Source: an uncultured bacterium
GTDB taxonomy: Bacteria > Pseudomonadota > Gammaproteobacteria > Burkholderiales > Burkholderiaceae_C
DNA length: 64,000 nucleotides
Assembly (NCBI GenBank): GCA_903928495.1
Contig: CAIYQZ010000030.1
Location: forward strand, 124,001-188,000
Reading direction: 5' to 3'
The notes below the pieces were generated by a model, which saw only the letters and a program-made list of their open reading frames with translations, was not told where the DNA came from and did no database searches. Both the position numbers and the translations under genes were made by a program. Position 1 is the first letter of the stretch. Each line of letters opens with the position of its first letter. Positions 8,364 to 16,759 of this stretch are shown piece by piece.

Positions 8364-9383
8364 ATGCATCACCACCTTTACGCCATTGGCAACGCCCTGG
8401 TTGACACCGAATACGAAGTCACCGAAGCCCAACTCCAATCCCTGGGAGTTGAAAAACACCGCATGACACTGATCGACGCGCCCAGACGGGCCGACCTGCT
8501 GGCGCAGGTGCACGGCATGCACGCGCGCCGCACCGGCGGCGGCTCGGCCGGAAACACCGTGGTGGCACTGGCCCAGTTGGGCGGCCATGCGTTTTATTCG
8601 TGCCGCGTGGCCGATGACGAACTGGGTGCGTTCTACCGCGAAGACCTGGCTGGCAATCAGGTGGCCACCAACTTGAACCACGGCCCGTTGGCGCACGGCC
8701 AGACAGGCAGTTGCATGGTGTTTGTGACGCCCGACGCGGCGCGCAGCATGTGCACGTTTCTGGGAGCCACGGCGGAACTGGACACCGACGCCCTGCACGC
8801 CAAAGACATTTCGAAAGCACAGGTGTATTACATCGAGGGATACCTGTCAGCCTCACCCACAGGGCTGGCAGCCGCGCTGGAGGGCCGTGCGCAGGCCAAA
8901 GCTGCCGGGGTGGCCCTGGCCACCACGCTCAGCGATGTGAGCATGATCAACTTCTGCCGCCCTGGGCTGGAAGCCATCGTGGGTACAGGTGACCTGGACT
9001 ACCTGTTTGCCAACCTGGATGAGGCCGAAGCCTGGACCGGCCACAGCGCCGCAGGCGATGCCAGGGCCTTGTTGGCCGCCATGGCCCCGCTGGCGCGCAC
9101 CGTTTGCATCACACGCGGCCCCCTTGGCTGCTGGGTGCTGGAAGGCGGCGAGGTCACCGCCGTGCCCGGTGTGCCGGCGCAGGCCGTGGACACCAACGGT
9201 GCGGGCGACATGTTTGCTGGCGCCTTTCTGTACGCCGCCACCCACGGCTACAGCCATGCCCAGGCAGCCGAACTGGGCAACCTGACAGCGGCAGCCGTGG
9301 TCAGCCAGCATGGCAACCGCCTGAGCACCGCCCGCCTGCAAGAGATCAAGGCCAGTTTCGAAGCCCGATACCCCCGCGCTTGA
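8364..9383 (+). CDS. Adenosine kinase-like sugar kinase (PfkB/ribokinase family)
   Basis: Predicted 339-residue cytoplasmic kinase of the PfkB family, closest in character to bacterial adenosine kinases, which convert adenosine to AMP with ATP. Visible motifs: the N-terminal strand AIGNALVD, the substrate-side GGGSAGNTVVALAQLGG (PfkB signature 1, residues 58-74) and the ATP-side DTNGAGDMFAGAFL, with the catalytic base Asp282 and its anion-hole glycines. YYIEGYLSA near residue 155 is also typical. Length fits the family. The ATG at 8364 was chosen; a GTG upstream at 8325 adds residues outside the fold. Fructokinase or ribokinase activity cannot be excluded, but the GGGSAGN form and the overall pattern match the adenosine kinase clade that also occurs in other proteobacteria. 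Confidence 0.82.
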   Translation: MHHHLYAIGNALVDTEYEVTEAQLQSLGVEKHRMTLIDAPRRADLLAQVHGMHARRTGGGSAGNTVVALAQLGGHAFYSCRVADDELGAFYREDLAGNQVATNLNHGPLAHGQTGSCMVFVTPDAARSMCTFLGATAELDTDALHAKDISKAQVYYIEGYLSASPTGLAAALEGRAQAKAAGVALATTLSDVSMINFCRPGLEAIVGTGDLDYLFANLDEAEAWTGHSAAGDARALLAAMAPLARTVCITRGPLGCWVLEGGEVTAVPGVPAQAVDTNGAGDMFAGAFLYAATHGYSHAQAAELGNLTAAAVVSQHGNRLSTARLQEIKASFEARYPRA

Positions 9384-9441
9384 CCGATTTGCCAGCACAA
9401 TGGGTGTCGCCCAGCGGTGAACCGCTGCTGTGGCTGGTTGC

Positions 9442-11730
9442 ATGAACGCTACACGCATTGCTGCTCTTTTTCTGGCCTTCGGGATCGCTTGGATCCTGGT
9501 GTCAGACCGCGTCCTGGAGGCGCTTGTGTCTGACCCGCAAGCCCGTGCGGACGTGCAGTCGTTCAAGGGTGTGGTGTTTGTGTTGCTCAGCGCCATGCTG
9601 GTGTACTGGCTGGTGCGAGCAGCCGAGCGCAAACACCAGGCACTGGAAGCCACTGCCCTGCATGAGCGTGACCGACTCGCGCACGTTCTGAACGTCAGCC
9701 CTGCGGTGATTTACGCCCTACGGGTGACCGACGACGGCGAAATGGTGGTGGACTTTGTGGGCAGCAATGTCGAAAAGGTCACCGGCTTTGCGCAAGGGCA
9801 CTGGCTCAGCACGCCTGGGCTGTGGGGCAGTCGCCTGCACCCGGATGATGCGCAGCAAGCACTGGCAGCCCAACAGCGCCTGCTCACCGTTGGCCGCATC
9901 AGCCACGAATACCGGCTCAGGCATGCCGACAACAGCTACCGCCACATCCACGACGAAGTGGTGTTGGTGACAAACGCCCAGGGCCAGACCACCGGCGTGG
10001 TGGGTGCGTGGCAAGACATGACCGAGCAGCAGAGCGTGGCTGACCAGCTCCGCGTGGTGGGGCATGTGTTCGATGCCACGCAGGAGGGCATCTTCATCAC
10101 CGACGCGGCGTCGCGCTTTTTAACAGTGAACGGCGCGTTCACCCGGATCACGGGTTACACGCTGGAAGACCTTGAGGGGCGCACACCGTCGGTGTTGGGG
10201 TCGGGCCGTCACGACGCGGCCTTTTACCGGGCCATGTGGCAATCCATCCAGACCACGGGGCGCTGGGAGGGCGAAGTGTGGAACCGCCGCAAAAACGGCG
10301 AGGTGTACCCCGAATGGCTGACCATCAGCGCCATTGCCGCAGCCGATGGCGCACCCGCCCGATACCTGGGTTTGTTCACCGAGACATCCAGCCGCAAAGA
10401 CGCGGAGGCCCGCATCGAACGCCTGGTGAACTACGACGCCCTCACCCACCTGCCCAACCGCGCCTTGTTGGCCGACCGTGCACGGGTGGCGCTGGCTGCG
10501 GCTCAGCGCAACCACTCCCACGCCACGGTGATGCACTTGAACGTCGACCATTTCAAACACATCAACGAGACATTCGGACACGATGTGGGCGACCAGATGC
10601 TGGTGGTGCTGGCACAGCGAATGGTCAGCCACCTCAAGCCTGACGACACGGTCTCGCGCCTCGGCAGTGACGACTTCATCGTGCTGCTGCCACACACCGG
10701 CGCACGGGACGCAGGTGACGTGGCCCACAGGCTGATGGCGCTGGTGGAAGAGCCCTTTGCCATGAACGGGCAGCAACTGCACGTGACTGCCAGCGTGGGA
10801 CTGGCCGAATTCCCTGACAACGGCACGGACCTGCCCACACTGGCGCAAGCGGCTGAAACGGCAGTGAACCAGGCCAAACGCGACGGCCGCCACACGGTGC
10901 GCTTTTTTTCGGCCAGCCTGCAGGCGCAGATGCAAGCGGCCCGGGACATGGAGCGTGGCCTGCACCTGGCGGTGGAGCGCGGCGAACTGCTGCTGCACTA
11001 CCAACCGCAAGTGAGTGCCCGCACAGGCCGCATCGTCGGGGTGGAAGCCTTGGTGCGATGGCAACACCCCGAGGCGGGTTTGGTACCGCCGGCCCGGTTC
11101 ATTCCACTGGCCGAAAAAGCAGGGCTGATTCGGGGCATTGGTGAATGGGTGCTGCAGCAGGCCTTGACCGACAGCGCCGCATGGCAGGCGGCCGGGTTGC
11201 CCGCCGTGCCGGTGGCGGTCAACCTGTCAATGGCCCAGTTCCGCCATGAAGGGCTGCTGGATGGCGTGGCCACCGCGCTGGCACGCAGTGGACTGCCTGC
11301 TGACATGCTCGAACTGGAGCTGACAGAAAGTGTGGCCATGGAGGATTCAGAGTTCACCACCGCCACCATCCGCCAGCTCAAAGACCTGGGTGTGCTGCTC
11401 TCCATCGATGACTTTGGCACCGGGTATTCATCGCTCAGTTACCTGAAGCGGTTTGCCATTGACAAGCTCAAGATCGACCAGAGTTTTGTGCGCGGGCTGA
11501 ACGTGGACGCCGAGGACGACGCCATTGTGTTGGCCGTCATTCACCTGGCCCGCAGCCTGGGATTGCGCACCATTGCCGAAGGGGTGGAAACCCCTGAGCA
11601 GGCGGCCAACCTGCGCGCCAAGGGGTGCGATGAATTCCAGGGCTACCTGTTCAGCCGTCCGGTACCGGCGGCGGAGTGTGCTGTGCTGCTGGGCGGTGGG
11701 CCCTATGTGTTGCCAGATCTACAGGCCTGA
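9442..11730 (+). CDS. Membrane-anchored PAS-PAS-GGDEF-EAL protein, probable c-di-GMP phosphodiesterase
   Basis: Predicted 762-residue inner-membrane signalling protein. Two hydrophobic segments (about residues 5-21 and 42-58) flank a short periplasmic loop. Two PAS-like sensor domains follow (about 80-195 and 203-320), then GGDEF (about 330-488) and EAL (about 503-745). The GGDEF signature is degenerate, reading GSDDF at 408-412, so diguanylate cyclase activity is doubtful; such domains often bind GTP and tune the EAL domain. The EAL domain keeps EALVRW (535-540), the ELTES segment, DDFGTGYSSL, KIDQSFV and AEGVET, which hold the metal ligands and catalytic residues, so hydrolysis of c-di-GMP is expected. 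The ATG at 9442 was chosen over a GTG at 9430. Its end is 6 bases from the convergent acyl-CoA dehydrogenase. Confidence 0.9.
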   Translation: MNATRIAALFLAFGIAWILVSDRVLEALVSDPQARADVQSFKGVVFVLLSAMLVYWLVRAAERKHQALEATALHERDRLAHVLNVSPAVIYALRVTDDGEMVVDFVGSNVEKVTGFAQGHWLSTPGLWGSRLHPDDAQQALAAQQRLLTVGRISHEYRLRHADNSYRHIHDEVVLVTNAQGQTTGVVGAWQDMTEQQSVADQLRVVGHVFDATQEGIFITDAASRFLTVNGAFTRITGYTLEDLEGRTPSVLGSGRHDAAFYRAMWQSIQTTGRWEGEVWNRRKNGEVYPEWLTISAIAAADGAPARYLGLFTETSSRKDAEARIERLVNYDALTHLPNRALLADRARVALAAAQRNHSHATVMHLNVDHFKHINETFGHDVGDQMLVVLAQRMVSHLKPDDTVSRLGSDDFIVLLPHTGARDAGDVAHRLMALVEEPFAMNGQQLHVTASVGLAEFPDNGTDLPTLAQAAETAVNQAKRDGRHTVRFFSASLQAQMQAARDMERGLHLAVERGELLLHYQPQVSARTGRIVGVEALVRWQHPEAGLVPPARFIPLAEKAGLIRGIGEWVLQQALTDSAAWQAAGLPAVPVAVNLSMAQFRHEGLLDGVATALARSGLPADMLELELTESVAMEDSEFTTATIRQLKDLGVLLSIDDFGTGYSSLSYLKRFAIDKLKIDQSFVRGLNVDAEDDAIVLAVIHLARSLGLRTIAEGVETPEQAANLRAKGCDEFQGYLFSRPVPAAECAVLLGGGPYVLPDLQA

Positions 11731-11736
11731 GGCGGT

Positions 11737-13584
11737 TCAGAACGCGTCTTCTGCCAGCGCAGCACACACCATCTGGCGCTGATTGACCACGTTGAGCCAG
11801 GCGCCGATTTTCGGCAACTCATAGTGATAAAAATAGGCCCCAGCGCTTGACAGGCCTTGGTTTTTAGCTATCTTCAAATCCGGGTCCTGTGCATGCACCG
11901 TGGTGGCCACATCGAGCCACACCCAGGCGAGCACCGTGTGCCCAAACGCTTGCATGTAGGGCACGGCGTTGGCCAGGGCTTCTGTGGGGGTGCCGGTGGC
12001 CCACGCGTTGCGGGTGGCTTGCCCCACGTCGCGCAGGGCGGCCTCCAGCGCATCGGCCATGTGGGCAAGTGACGGGTGCTGGCGGGCGCGTTTGGCCGTG
12101 GCGCTCATGCGCTGGCCCAGCAGTTGCAGACCCCTGCCCTGCTCCATCAGCACTTTGCGGCCCAGCAGGTCCATGGCCTGTATGCCGTGGGTGCCTTCAT
12201 GGATCATGTTCAGGCGGTTGTCGCGCCAGTACTGTTCCACCGGAAAGTCGCGCGTGTAACCGTAGCCACCGTGCACCTGAATGGCCAGGCTGTTCGCTTC
12301 CAGACACCACTCGCTGGGCCAGCTCTTGGCAATGGGTGTCAGCACCTCCAGCAGCAGGCGAGCGTCATCTGCCGCCTCTGGCGTGCCGGTGTGTTGTTCG
12401 TCCACCAGGCGGGCGCAATACAACTCCAGCGCCAGCGCCCCTTCGCAGTAGCTTTTCTGGGCCAGCAACATGCGCTTGACGTCGGCATGTTCAATGATGC
12501 GGACCTGTGGCGCGGCAGCGTCTTTGCCGCCGGCTGGCACGGGTCTGCCCTGTGGGCGGTTTTTGGCGTACTCAAGACTGGCGTGATAGCCCGCCATGCC
12601 CAGCATGGTGGCGGCCAGGCCCACACCGATGCGGGCCTCGTTCATCATGTGAAACATGCACTGCAGCCCCCGCCCCGGCTGACCCACGAGGTAGCCGATG
12701 GCACCGCTGCCTCCGCGCACCGGGTACTTGCCTTCGCCGAAGTTCAGCAGCGTGTTGGTGGTGCCGCGCCAGCCGCACTTGTGGTTCAGCCCGGCCAGCG
12801 CCACGTCGTTGCGCTCGCCCGTCAACTGACCGTCGGCGTCCACCAGTTTTTTGGGCACGATGAACAGCGAGATGCCTTTCACGCCGGGCACAAGCTTGCC
12901 GTCGGCGTCGGGAATTTTGGCCAGCACCAGGTGCACGATGTTCTCGGTCAGCTCGTGTTCACCGGCCGAGATCCACATCTTGTTGCCGCGCAGGCGGTAA
13001 CGCGGGCCCAGTGGGTCGGCCTCGAAGGCATCGCCGTCGGGCACAGCACGCGTGACCACGTCGCTCAAGCTGGACCCCGCCTGTGGCTCGCTCAGGCACA
13101 TGGTGCCCGACCACACACCTGCAAATTCCTTGGTGGCAAACACCTGCTGTTGTTGCGGCGTGCCGTGCACCATCAACAGGTTGGCGTTTCCGGTGGTCAA
13201 CATGCCAGAGCCAATGCTGACCGACGCGTGCGCGAAAAATGCGTTGGCGGCCGACTCAATGGTGTAGGGCAACTGCATGCCGCCCACCCCGTAGTCTTGT
13301 GCCGCACTGAGCATGCCGCTGTCGGCGTAGGCTTTATGCGCATCGTGCGTGGCCTGGGGCAGTACCACACGCAGTCCGCCATCGGGGTCGGTCACGGTGG
13401 AGGGCTCTTGTGTGTCCACCAGTCGGTTGAAGGGTGCGTACTTGTCGCGGGCAATGCGCTCGCAGGTGTCCAGCACGGCGTCAAATGTGTCGCGGCTGTG
13501 GTCGGCAAAGCGCTCGCGCTGCGGCAGGTTGTGCGCCTGAAGCCAGTCGTACAGCAGAAAGTCAAGGGTGGAACGCAAGCTCAT
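11737..13584 (-). CDS. Acyl-CoA dehydrogenase of the large, DmdC-like class
   Basis: Predicted 615-residue FAD-dependent acyl-CoA dehydrogenase. It is longer than the classical 380-residue enzymes because of an N-terminal and a C-terminal extension, as in the class that includes 3-methylmercaptopropionyl-CoA dehydrogenase DmdC. Seen: MCLSEPQAGSSLSDV (FAD/acyl site), the KMWISAGEHE segment, QVHGGYGYTRDFPVEQYWRD and HEGTHGIQAMDLLGRK, where the Glu is the usual catalytic base in this class. The enzyme forms the 2,3-double bond of an acyl-CoA and passes electrons to ETF. The true substrate is unknown. The C-terminal 20 or so residues (about 568-588) are encoded by a diverged copy of the dispersed repeat described at 11826-11880. 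The gene faces the PAS/GGDEF/EAL gene tail to tail. Confidence 0.9.
   Translation of the reverse strand: MSLRSTLDFLLYDWLQAHNLPQRERFADHSRDTFDAVLDTCERIARDKYAPFNRLVDTQEPSTVTDPDGGLRVVLPQATHDAHKAYADSGMLSAAQDYGVGGMQLPYTIESAANAFFAHASVSIGSGMLTTGNANLLMVHGTPQQQQVFATKEFAGVWSGTMCLSEPQAGSSLSDVVTRAVPDGDAFEADPLGPRYRLRGNKMWISAGEHELTENIVHLVLAKIPDADGKLVPGVKGISLFIVPKKLVDADGQLTGERNDVALAGLNHKCGWRGTTNTLLNFGEGKYPVRGGSGAIGYLVGQPGRGLQCMFHMMNEARIGVGLAATMLGMAGYHASLEYAKNRPQGRPVPAGGKDAAAPQVRIIEHADVKRMLLAQKSYCEGALALELYCARLVDEQHTGTPEAADDARLLLEVLTPIAKSWPSEWCLEANSLAIQVHGGYGYTRDFPVEQYWRDNRLNMIHEGTHGIQAMDLLGRKVLMEQGRGLQLLGQRMSATAKRARQHPSLAHMADALEAALRDVGQATRNAWATGTPTEALANAVPYMQAFGHTVLAWVWLDVATTVHAQDPDLKIAKNQGLSSAGAYFYHYELPKIGAWLNVVNQRQMVCAALAEDAF
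11826..11880 (-). repeat. Dispersed palindromic repeat, copy within the acyl-CoA dehydrogenase gene
   Basis: Read on the minus strand it shows ATAGCT, a variable middle, then TCAAGCGCTGGGGCC and a T-rich end, the same order as the intergenic copy at 23406-23455 (ATAGCT, then TCAAGCGGTAGAGGCC). It is locally A+T-rich and lies in frame, adding about 18 codons near the protein's C-terminus. Confidence 0.6.
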
Positions 13585-13856
13585 GATGTGTGCAAAAAAA
13601 CGCCTGCGTCACTCAACTGACGAGGCTTTGAAACTGTGTGGTTTGTTGTGGTGCAGGCCAGTGCCTGGCCACAGCCTGCAGTGTGCAGGCAACGTGCGCG
13701 GGGGCAATAGGGCAACTGCGGTGCAGGGCGCTATGGCCGTCTCTCGGGGGACAGCCGATGACCCACGCGCCGCAGTGGATGAGTTGAACTGACTCAGCCC
13801 CGTGAAAGGCACAGCACGGATAATCAGGCCCCAGGCTTCAACCCACCATCACCACA

Positions 13857-15119
13857 ATGAAACGACTGAACGACTTCCGCATGAACATGGGCCGTGACGA
13901 ACTGGTGCCCATCATGATTGGGGGCATGGGCGTGGACATTTCGTCTGCCGACCTTGCACTGGAAGCTGCGCGCCTGGGCGGCGTCGGACACATCTCTGAC
14001 GCGATGATCAAGACCGTCACGGACCGTCGCTACAAAACCAAATACGTCAAGGCCAAGCAGGCGCTGTACAAGTATCAGCCGGGGACCGATGACAAGTCGA
14101 ACGTGCAGTTCGACATGGGTCACCTCGCGGAAGCCACCCGCCTGCACGTGGAAAGCACGATGTCGCGCAAGCAGGGTTCGGGGCGCATTTTCATCAACTG
14201 CATGGAAAAGCTCACCATGAACGCGCCCAAAGAGACGCTGAAGGTGCGCATGGCCTCGGCACTCGACGCTGGCATTGACGGCATCACACTGGCGGCCGGT
14301 TTGCACCTGGGCTCGTTTGCGCTGATTGAAGACCACCCGCGCTTTCGCGATGCCAAGCTGGGCATCATCGTCAGCTCGCTGCGCGCGCTTCAGTTGTTTA
14401 TCAAGAAGAACAGCCGCCTGAACCGCCTGCCCGACTACGTGGTGGTGGAAGGCCCCCTGGCCGGCGGCCACCTGGGTTTTGGCATGGACTGGGCCCAATA
14501 CGACCTGGCCACCATCGTGGCCGAAATCCTTGCCTACATGAAGGCTGAAAACCTGAACATTCCGGTCATTCCGGCGGGAGGCATCTTCACGGGCAGCGAC
14601 GCAGTTCGCTTCATGGAAATGGGCGCATCGGGCGTACAGGTGGCCACGCGTTTCACCGTCACAAAAGAATGTGGCCTGCCCGACGATATCAAGCAGGAGT
14701 ATTTCAAGGCCACGGAAGACGACATCGAGGTGAACGAAATTTCGCCCACTGGCTACCCCATGCGCATGATCAAAAGCAGCCCGGGCATTGGCGACGGCAT
14801 TCGCCCCAACTGTGAGGCCTACGGCTATCTGCTTGATGCCAATGGCAAATGTGCCTACGTCAGCGCCTACAACCGTGAGGTGCTGGCGAACCCCGAGGCC
14901 AAGCGCATCAGCGTGAAAGACAAAACCTGCCTGTGCACCCACATGCGCAACTTCGACATCTGGACCTGCGGGCATCTCACCGCCCGTCTCAAAGACACCA
15001 CGCTTCGCCATGCCGATGGCAGTTACCAGCTGCTGAGCGCCCAACACGTGTTCGAGGACTACCAATTCAGCACCAACGGGCAGGTAAAACTGCCAGACGC
15101 CGAGGCCTTGCCAAACTGA
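13857..15119 (+). CDS. Nitronate monooxygenase-like flavin-dependent oxidoreductase
   Basis: Predicted 420-residue FMN-dependent TIM-barrel protein of the nitronate monooxygenase (2-nitropropane dioxygenase) family. Visible are the N-terminal VPIMIGGMGVDISS (flavin phosphate side), the central VEGPLAGGHLGFG loop around residues 198-210, and PVIPAGGIFTGSDAVRFMEMGASGVQ, the standard phosphate-binding part of the barrel. It is longer than a typical nitronate monooxygenase (about 320-370) and ends in a Cys-containing extension (TCLCTHMRNFD) of the kind seen in a subgroup often annotated only as flavin oxidoreductase. Substrate is therefore uncertain, and enoyl-reductase-like or nitronate chemistry are both possible. 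The ribosome site is weak. A long perfect hairpin follows the stop by 18 bases. Confidence 0.8.
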   Translation: MKRLNDFRMNMGRDELVPIMIGGMGVDISSADLALEAARLGGVGHISDAMIKTVTDRRYKTKYVKAKQALYKYQPGTDDKSNVQFDMGHLAEATRLHVESTMSRKQGSGRIFINCMEKLTMNAPKETLKVRMASALDAGIDGITLAAGLHLGSFALIEDHPRFRDAKLGIIVSSLRALQLFIKKNSRLNRLPDYVVVEGPLAGGHLGFGMDWAQYDLATIVAEILAYMKAENLNIPVIPAGGIFTGSDAVRFMEMGASGVQVATRFTVTKECGLPDDIKQEYFKATEDDIEVNEISPTGYPMRMIKSSPGIGDGIRPNCEAYGYLLDANGKCAYVSAYNREVLANPEAKRISVKDKTCLCTHMRNFDIWTCGHLTARLKDTTLRHADGSYQLLSAQHVFEDYQFSTNGQVKLPDAEALPN

Positions 15120-15137
15120 CCCAACGTCAGCTCCACA

Positions 15138-15177
15138 ACGTGAAAACGCCCTCCTTGCAACGAGGGCGTTTTCACGT
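15138..15177 (+). terminator. Strong 16-bp hairpin after the nitronate monooxygenase-like gene
   Basis: ACGTGAAAACGCCCTC pairs perfectly with GAGGGCGTTTTCACGT across an 8-base loop. It has the GC stem and T/A flanks of a bidirectional intrinsic terminator, the T-tract being partly inside the stem. Confidence 0.8.
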
Positions 15178-15250
15178 GTGGCGTCTGCGCACTCACTGGT
15201 GTTTACCCGGTTCAACACCTCCCCGCGAAATCGTACGATAGCTGGTGAAT

Positions 15251-15270
15251 AAAAGAACGACCGTTCTTTT
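15251..15270. promoter_or_regulatory. Perfect palindrome, probable operator of the lipase/porin unit
   Basis: AAAAGAACG, AC, CGTTCTTTT, centred 38 bases before the lipase-like start. The core GAACGACCG recurs at 25601-25620, upstream of the FadB-type gene. TetR-family regulators of fatty-acid genes bind sites of this general form, so a shared fatty-acid-responsive regulator is proposed (inference). Confidence 0.5.
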
Positions 15271-15298
15271 TTTAAATCCCAACCACCAGGAGACAAAC

Positions 15299-16723
15299 AT
15301 GCGATTGATGAAATGGGTCACCACTGCCACTGCCGCCGCTGCGCTTGTGGCTTGCGGAGGTGGCGATGACGTCACCCAAGGCCCCGTGGTCGACCTCACC
15401 GGTGCGCCCGGCAGCCTTGTGTCAAGCCCCGCCCTCCTGACAACCCTCAGCCCGCAGGCGTTCCAGGCTGCTGCGCCTGCTTCACTGTTCCAAGTGGCCG
15501 GCACACCCAAGTGCACCGTCAATTTCAATTACATCCAGTACGGCACAGTGGGTGGAGCCGGTGAAAAAACCACGGCATCTGCAGGTCTGATGGTGCCCAG
15601 CGGCACCGATGCTGCTTGCACAGGCGATCGCCCGATCCTGCTGTACGCACACGGCACCACGACCGACAAGAAAAAGAATATGGCCAGCCCGCAGGATGGC
15701 GAAGCCGCTTTGATTGCAGCCATGTACGCAGCGCAGGGTTACATCGTGGTAGCGCCCAACTATGCGGGCTACGACTCGTCCACCCTCTCGTACCACCCGT
15801 ACCTGAACATGGACCAGCAGGCCAAAGACATGGTCGACGCGCTGACAGCCGCGCGAAAAGGACTGTCATCTGTCGGGGCAAAAGCAAGCAGCAAGCTCTT
15901 TGTTTCGGGCTACTCGCAAGGAGGCTTTGTGTCCATGGCCACACAGCGTGCCTTGCAACTGGCAGGCACTCCCGTCACGGCTGGTGCACACCTGTCCGGA
16001 CCTTACGCACTCGGCCCATTTGGCGACGCTGTGTATGCCGGTAACGTGAACCTCGGGGCAACGCTGTTCTCGCCTTTGCTCACGACCAGCTTCCAGCGGA
16101 CCTACGGCAACATCTACACCACACCGTCGGACATGTATGAGTCGGCATTTGCCACGGGCATTGAAAGCCTGTTGCCCAGCAACACGGCTTTGAATGACCT
16201 GCTGGCCACAGGCAAGCTGCCCGCGACGGCCATGTTTGCGCCGGACTCGTTGCCCAAACCTGCAGGCTTCGAAGTGTTTTTTGGAACCCCGAACCTGGTG
16301 AAAACAAGTTATCGCAACGCGGTGTTGGCCGATGCAGTGGCCAACCCAACCGCGCCAAAACACCCTCTGCGTGTGGCAGCTCACAAGAACGACCTGCTGA
16401 AGCAGAACTGGACCCCTGCCCAGCCCATGCTGATGTGCGGCGGCAACGCGGACCCGACGGTGTTCTATGCGCTCAACACCCAGGGTGCCCAGGCCTACTT
16501 CGCCAGCAAGGGCGTGCCTGCCCAAGCAGTGGCCGTGCTCGATGTGGACAGCGCACCCACTGGCGCCACTGATCCCTTCGCTGCAGCCAAAGTGGGTTTT
16601 GCACAAACCAAGGCCAGCACAGCGGCAGCAGGTGGTGCCACCGCCGTGGCGCAGAACTACCACGGCGGGCTGGTGCCCCCGTTCTGCAACGCAGCAGCAC
16701 GCGGTTACTTTTCACAGTTCTGA
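15299..16723 (+). CDS. Secreted lipoprotein alpha/beta-hydrolase, lipase-like
   Basis: Predicted 474-residue exported hydrolase. The N-terminus is a lipoprotein signal ending LVAC (Cys19) followed by GGGDD. The alpha/beta-hydrolase core has LLYAHGTTTD (oxyanion region, about 114-123), VVAPNYAGYD, and the nucleophile elbow GYSQGG with Ser206. A Cys-rich C-terminal region (MLMCGGNADPTVFY, then PPFCNAAARGY) carries the likely acid Asp and closing His (QNYHGGLVPP). The arrangement resembles secretory lipases and esterases that release fatty acids outside the cell. AGGAGA precedes the ATG at 15299 by 5 bases. A porin gene follows 36 bases later, probably in the same unit, and a palindromic operator lies upstream. 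The substrate chain length is unknown. Confidence 0.85.
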   Translation: MRLMKWVTTATAAAALVACGGGDDVTQGPVVDLTGAPGSLVSSPALLTTLSPQAFQAAAPASLFQVAGTPKCTVNFNYIQYGTVGGAGEKTTASAGLMVPSGTDAACTGDRPILLYAHGTTTDKKKNMASPQDGEAALIAAMYAAQGYIVVAPNYAGYDSSTLSYHPYLNMDQQAKDMVDALTAARKGLSSVGAKASSKLFVSGYSQGGFVSMATQRALQLAGTPVTAGAHLSGPYALGPFGDAVYAGNVNLGATLFSPLLTTSFQRTYGNIYTTPSDMYESAFATGIESLLPSNTALNDLLATGKLPATAMFAPDSLPKPAGFEVFFGTPNLVKTSYRNAVLADAVANPTAPKHPLRVAAHKNDLLKQNWTPAQPMLMCGGNADPTVFYALNTQGAQAYFASKGVPAQAVAVLDVDSAPTGATDPFAAAKVGFAQTKASTAAAGGATAVAQNYHGGLVPPFCNAAARGYFSQF

Positions 16724-16759
16724 TGCCCCGGCGGCAACCTAACACACCGGAGAAAACAC

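Noticed and set aside
12076-13620. A 514-codon plus-strand frame opposite the acyl-CoA dehydrogenase
   Set aside because: Antisense shadow; the minus-strand frame carries the family motifs and this one carries none.
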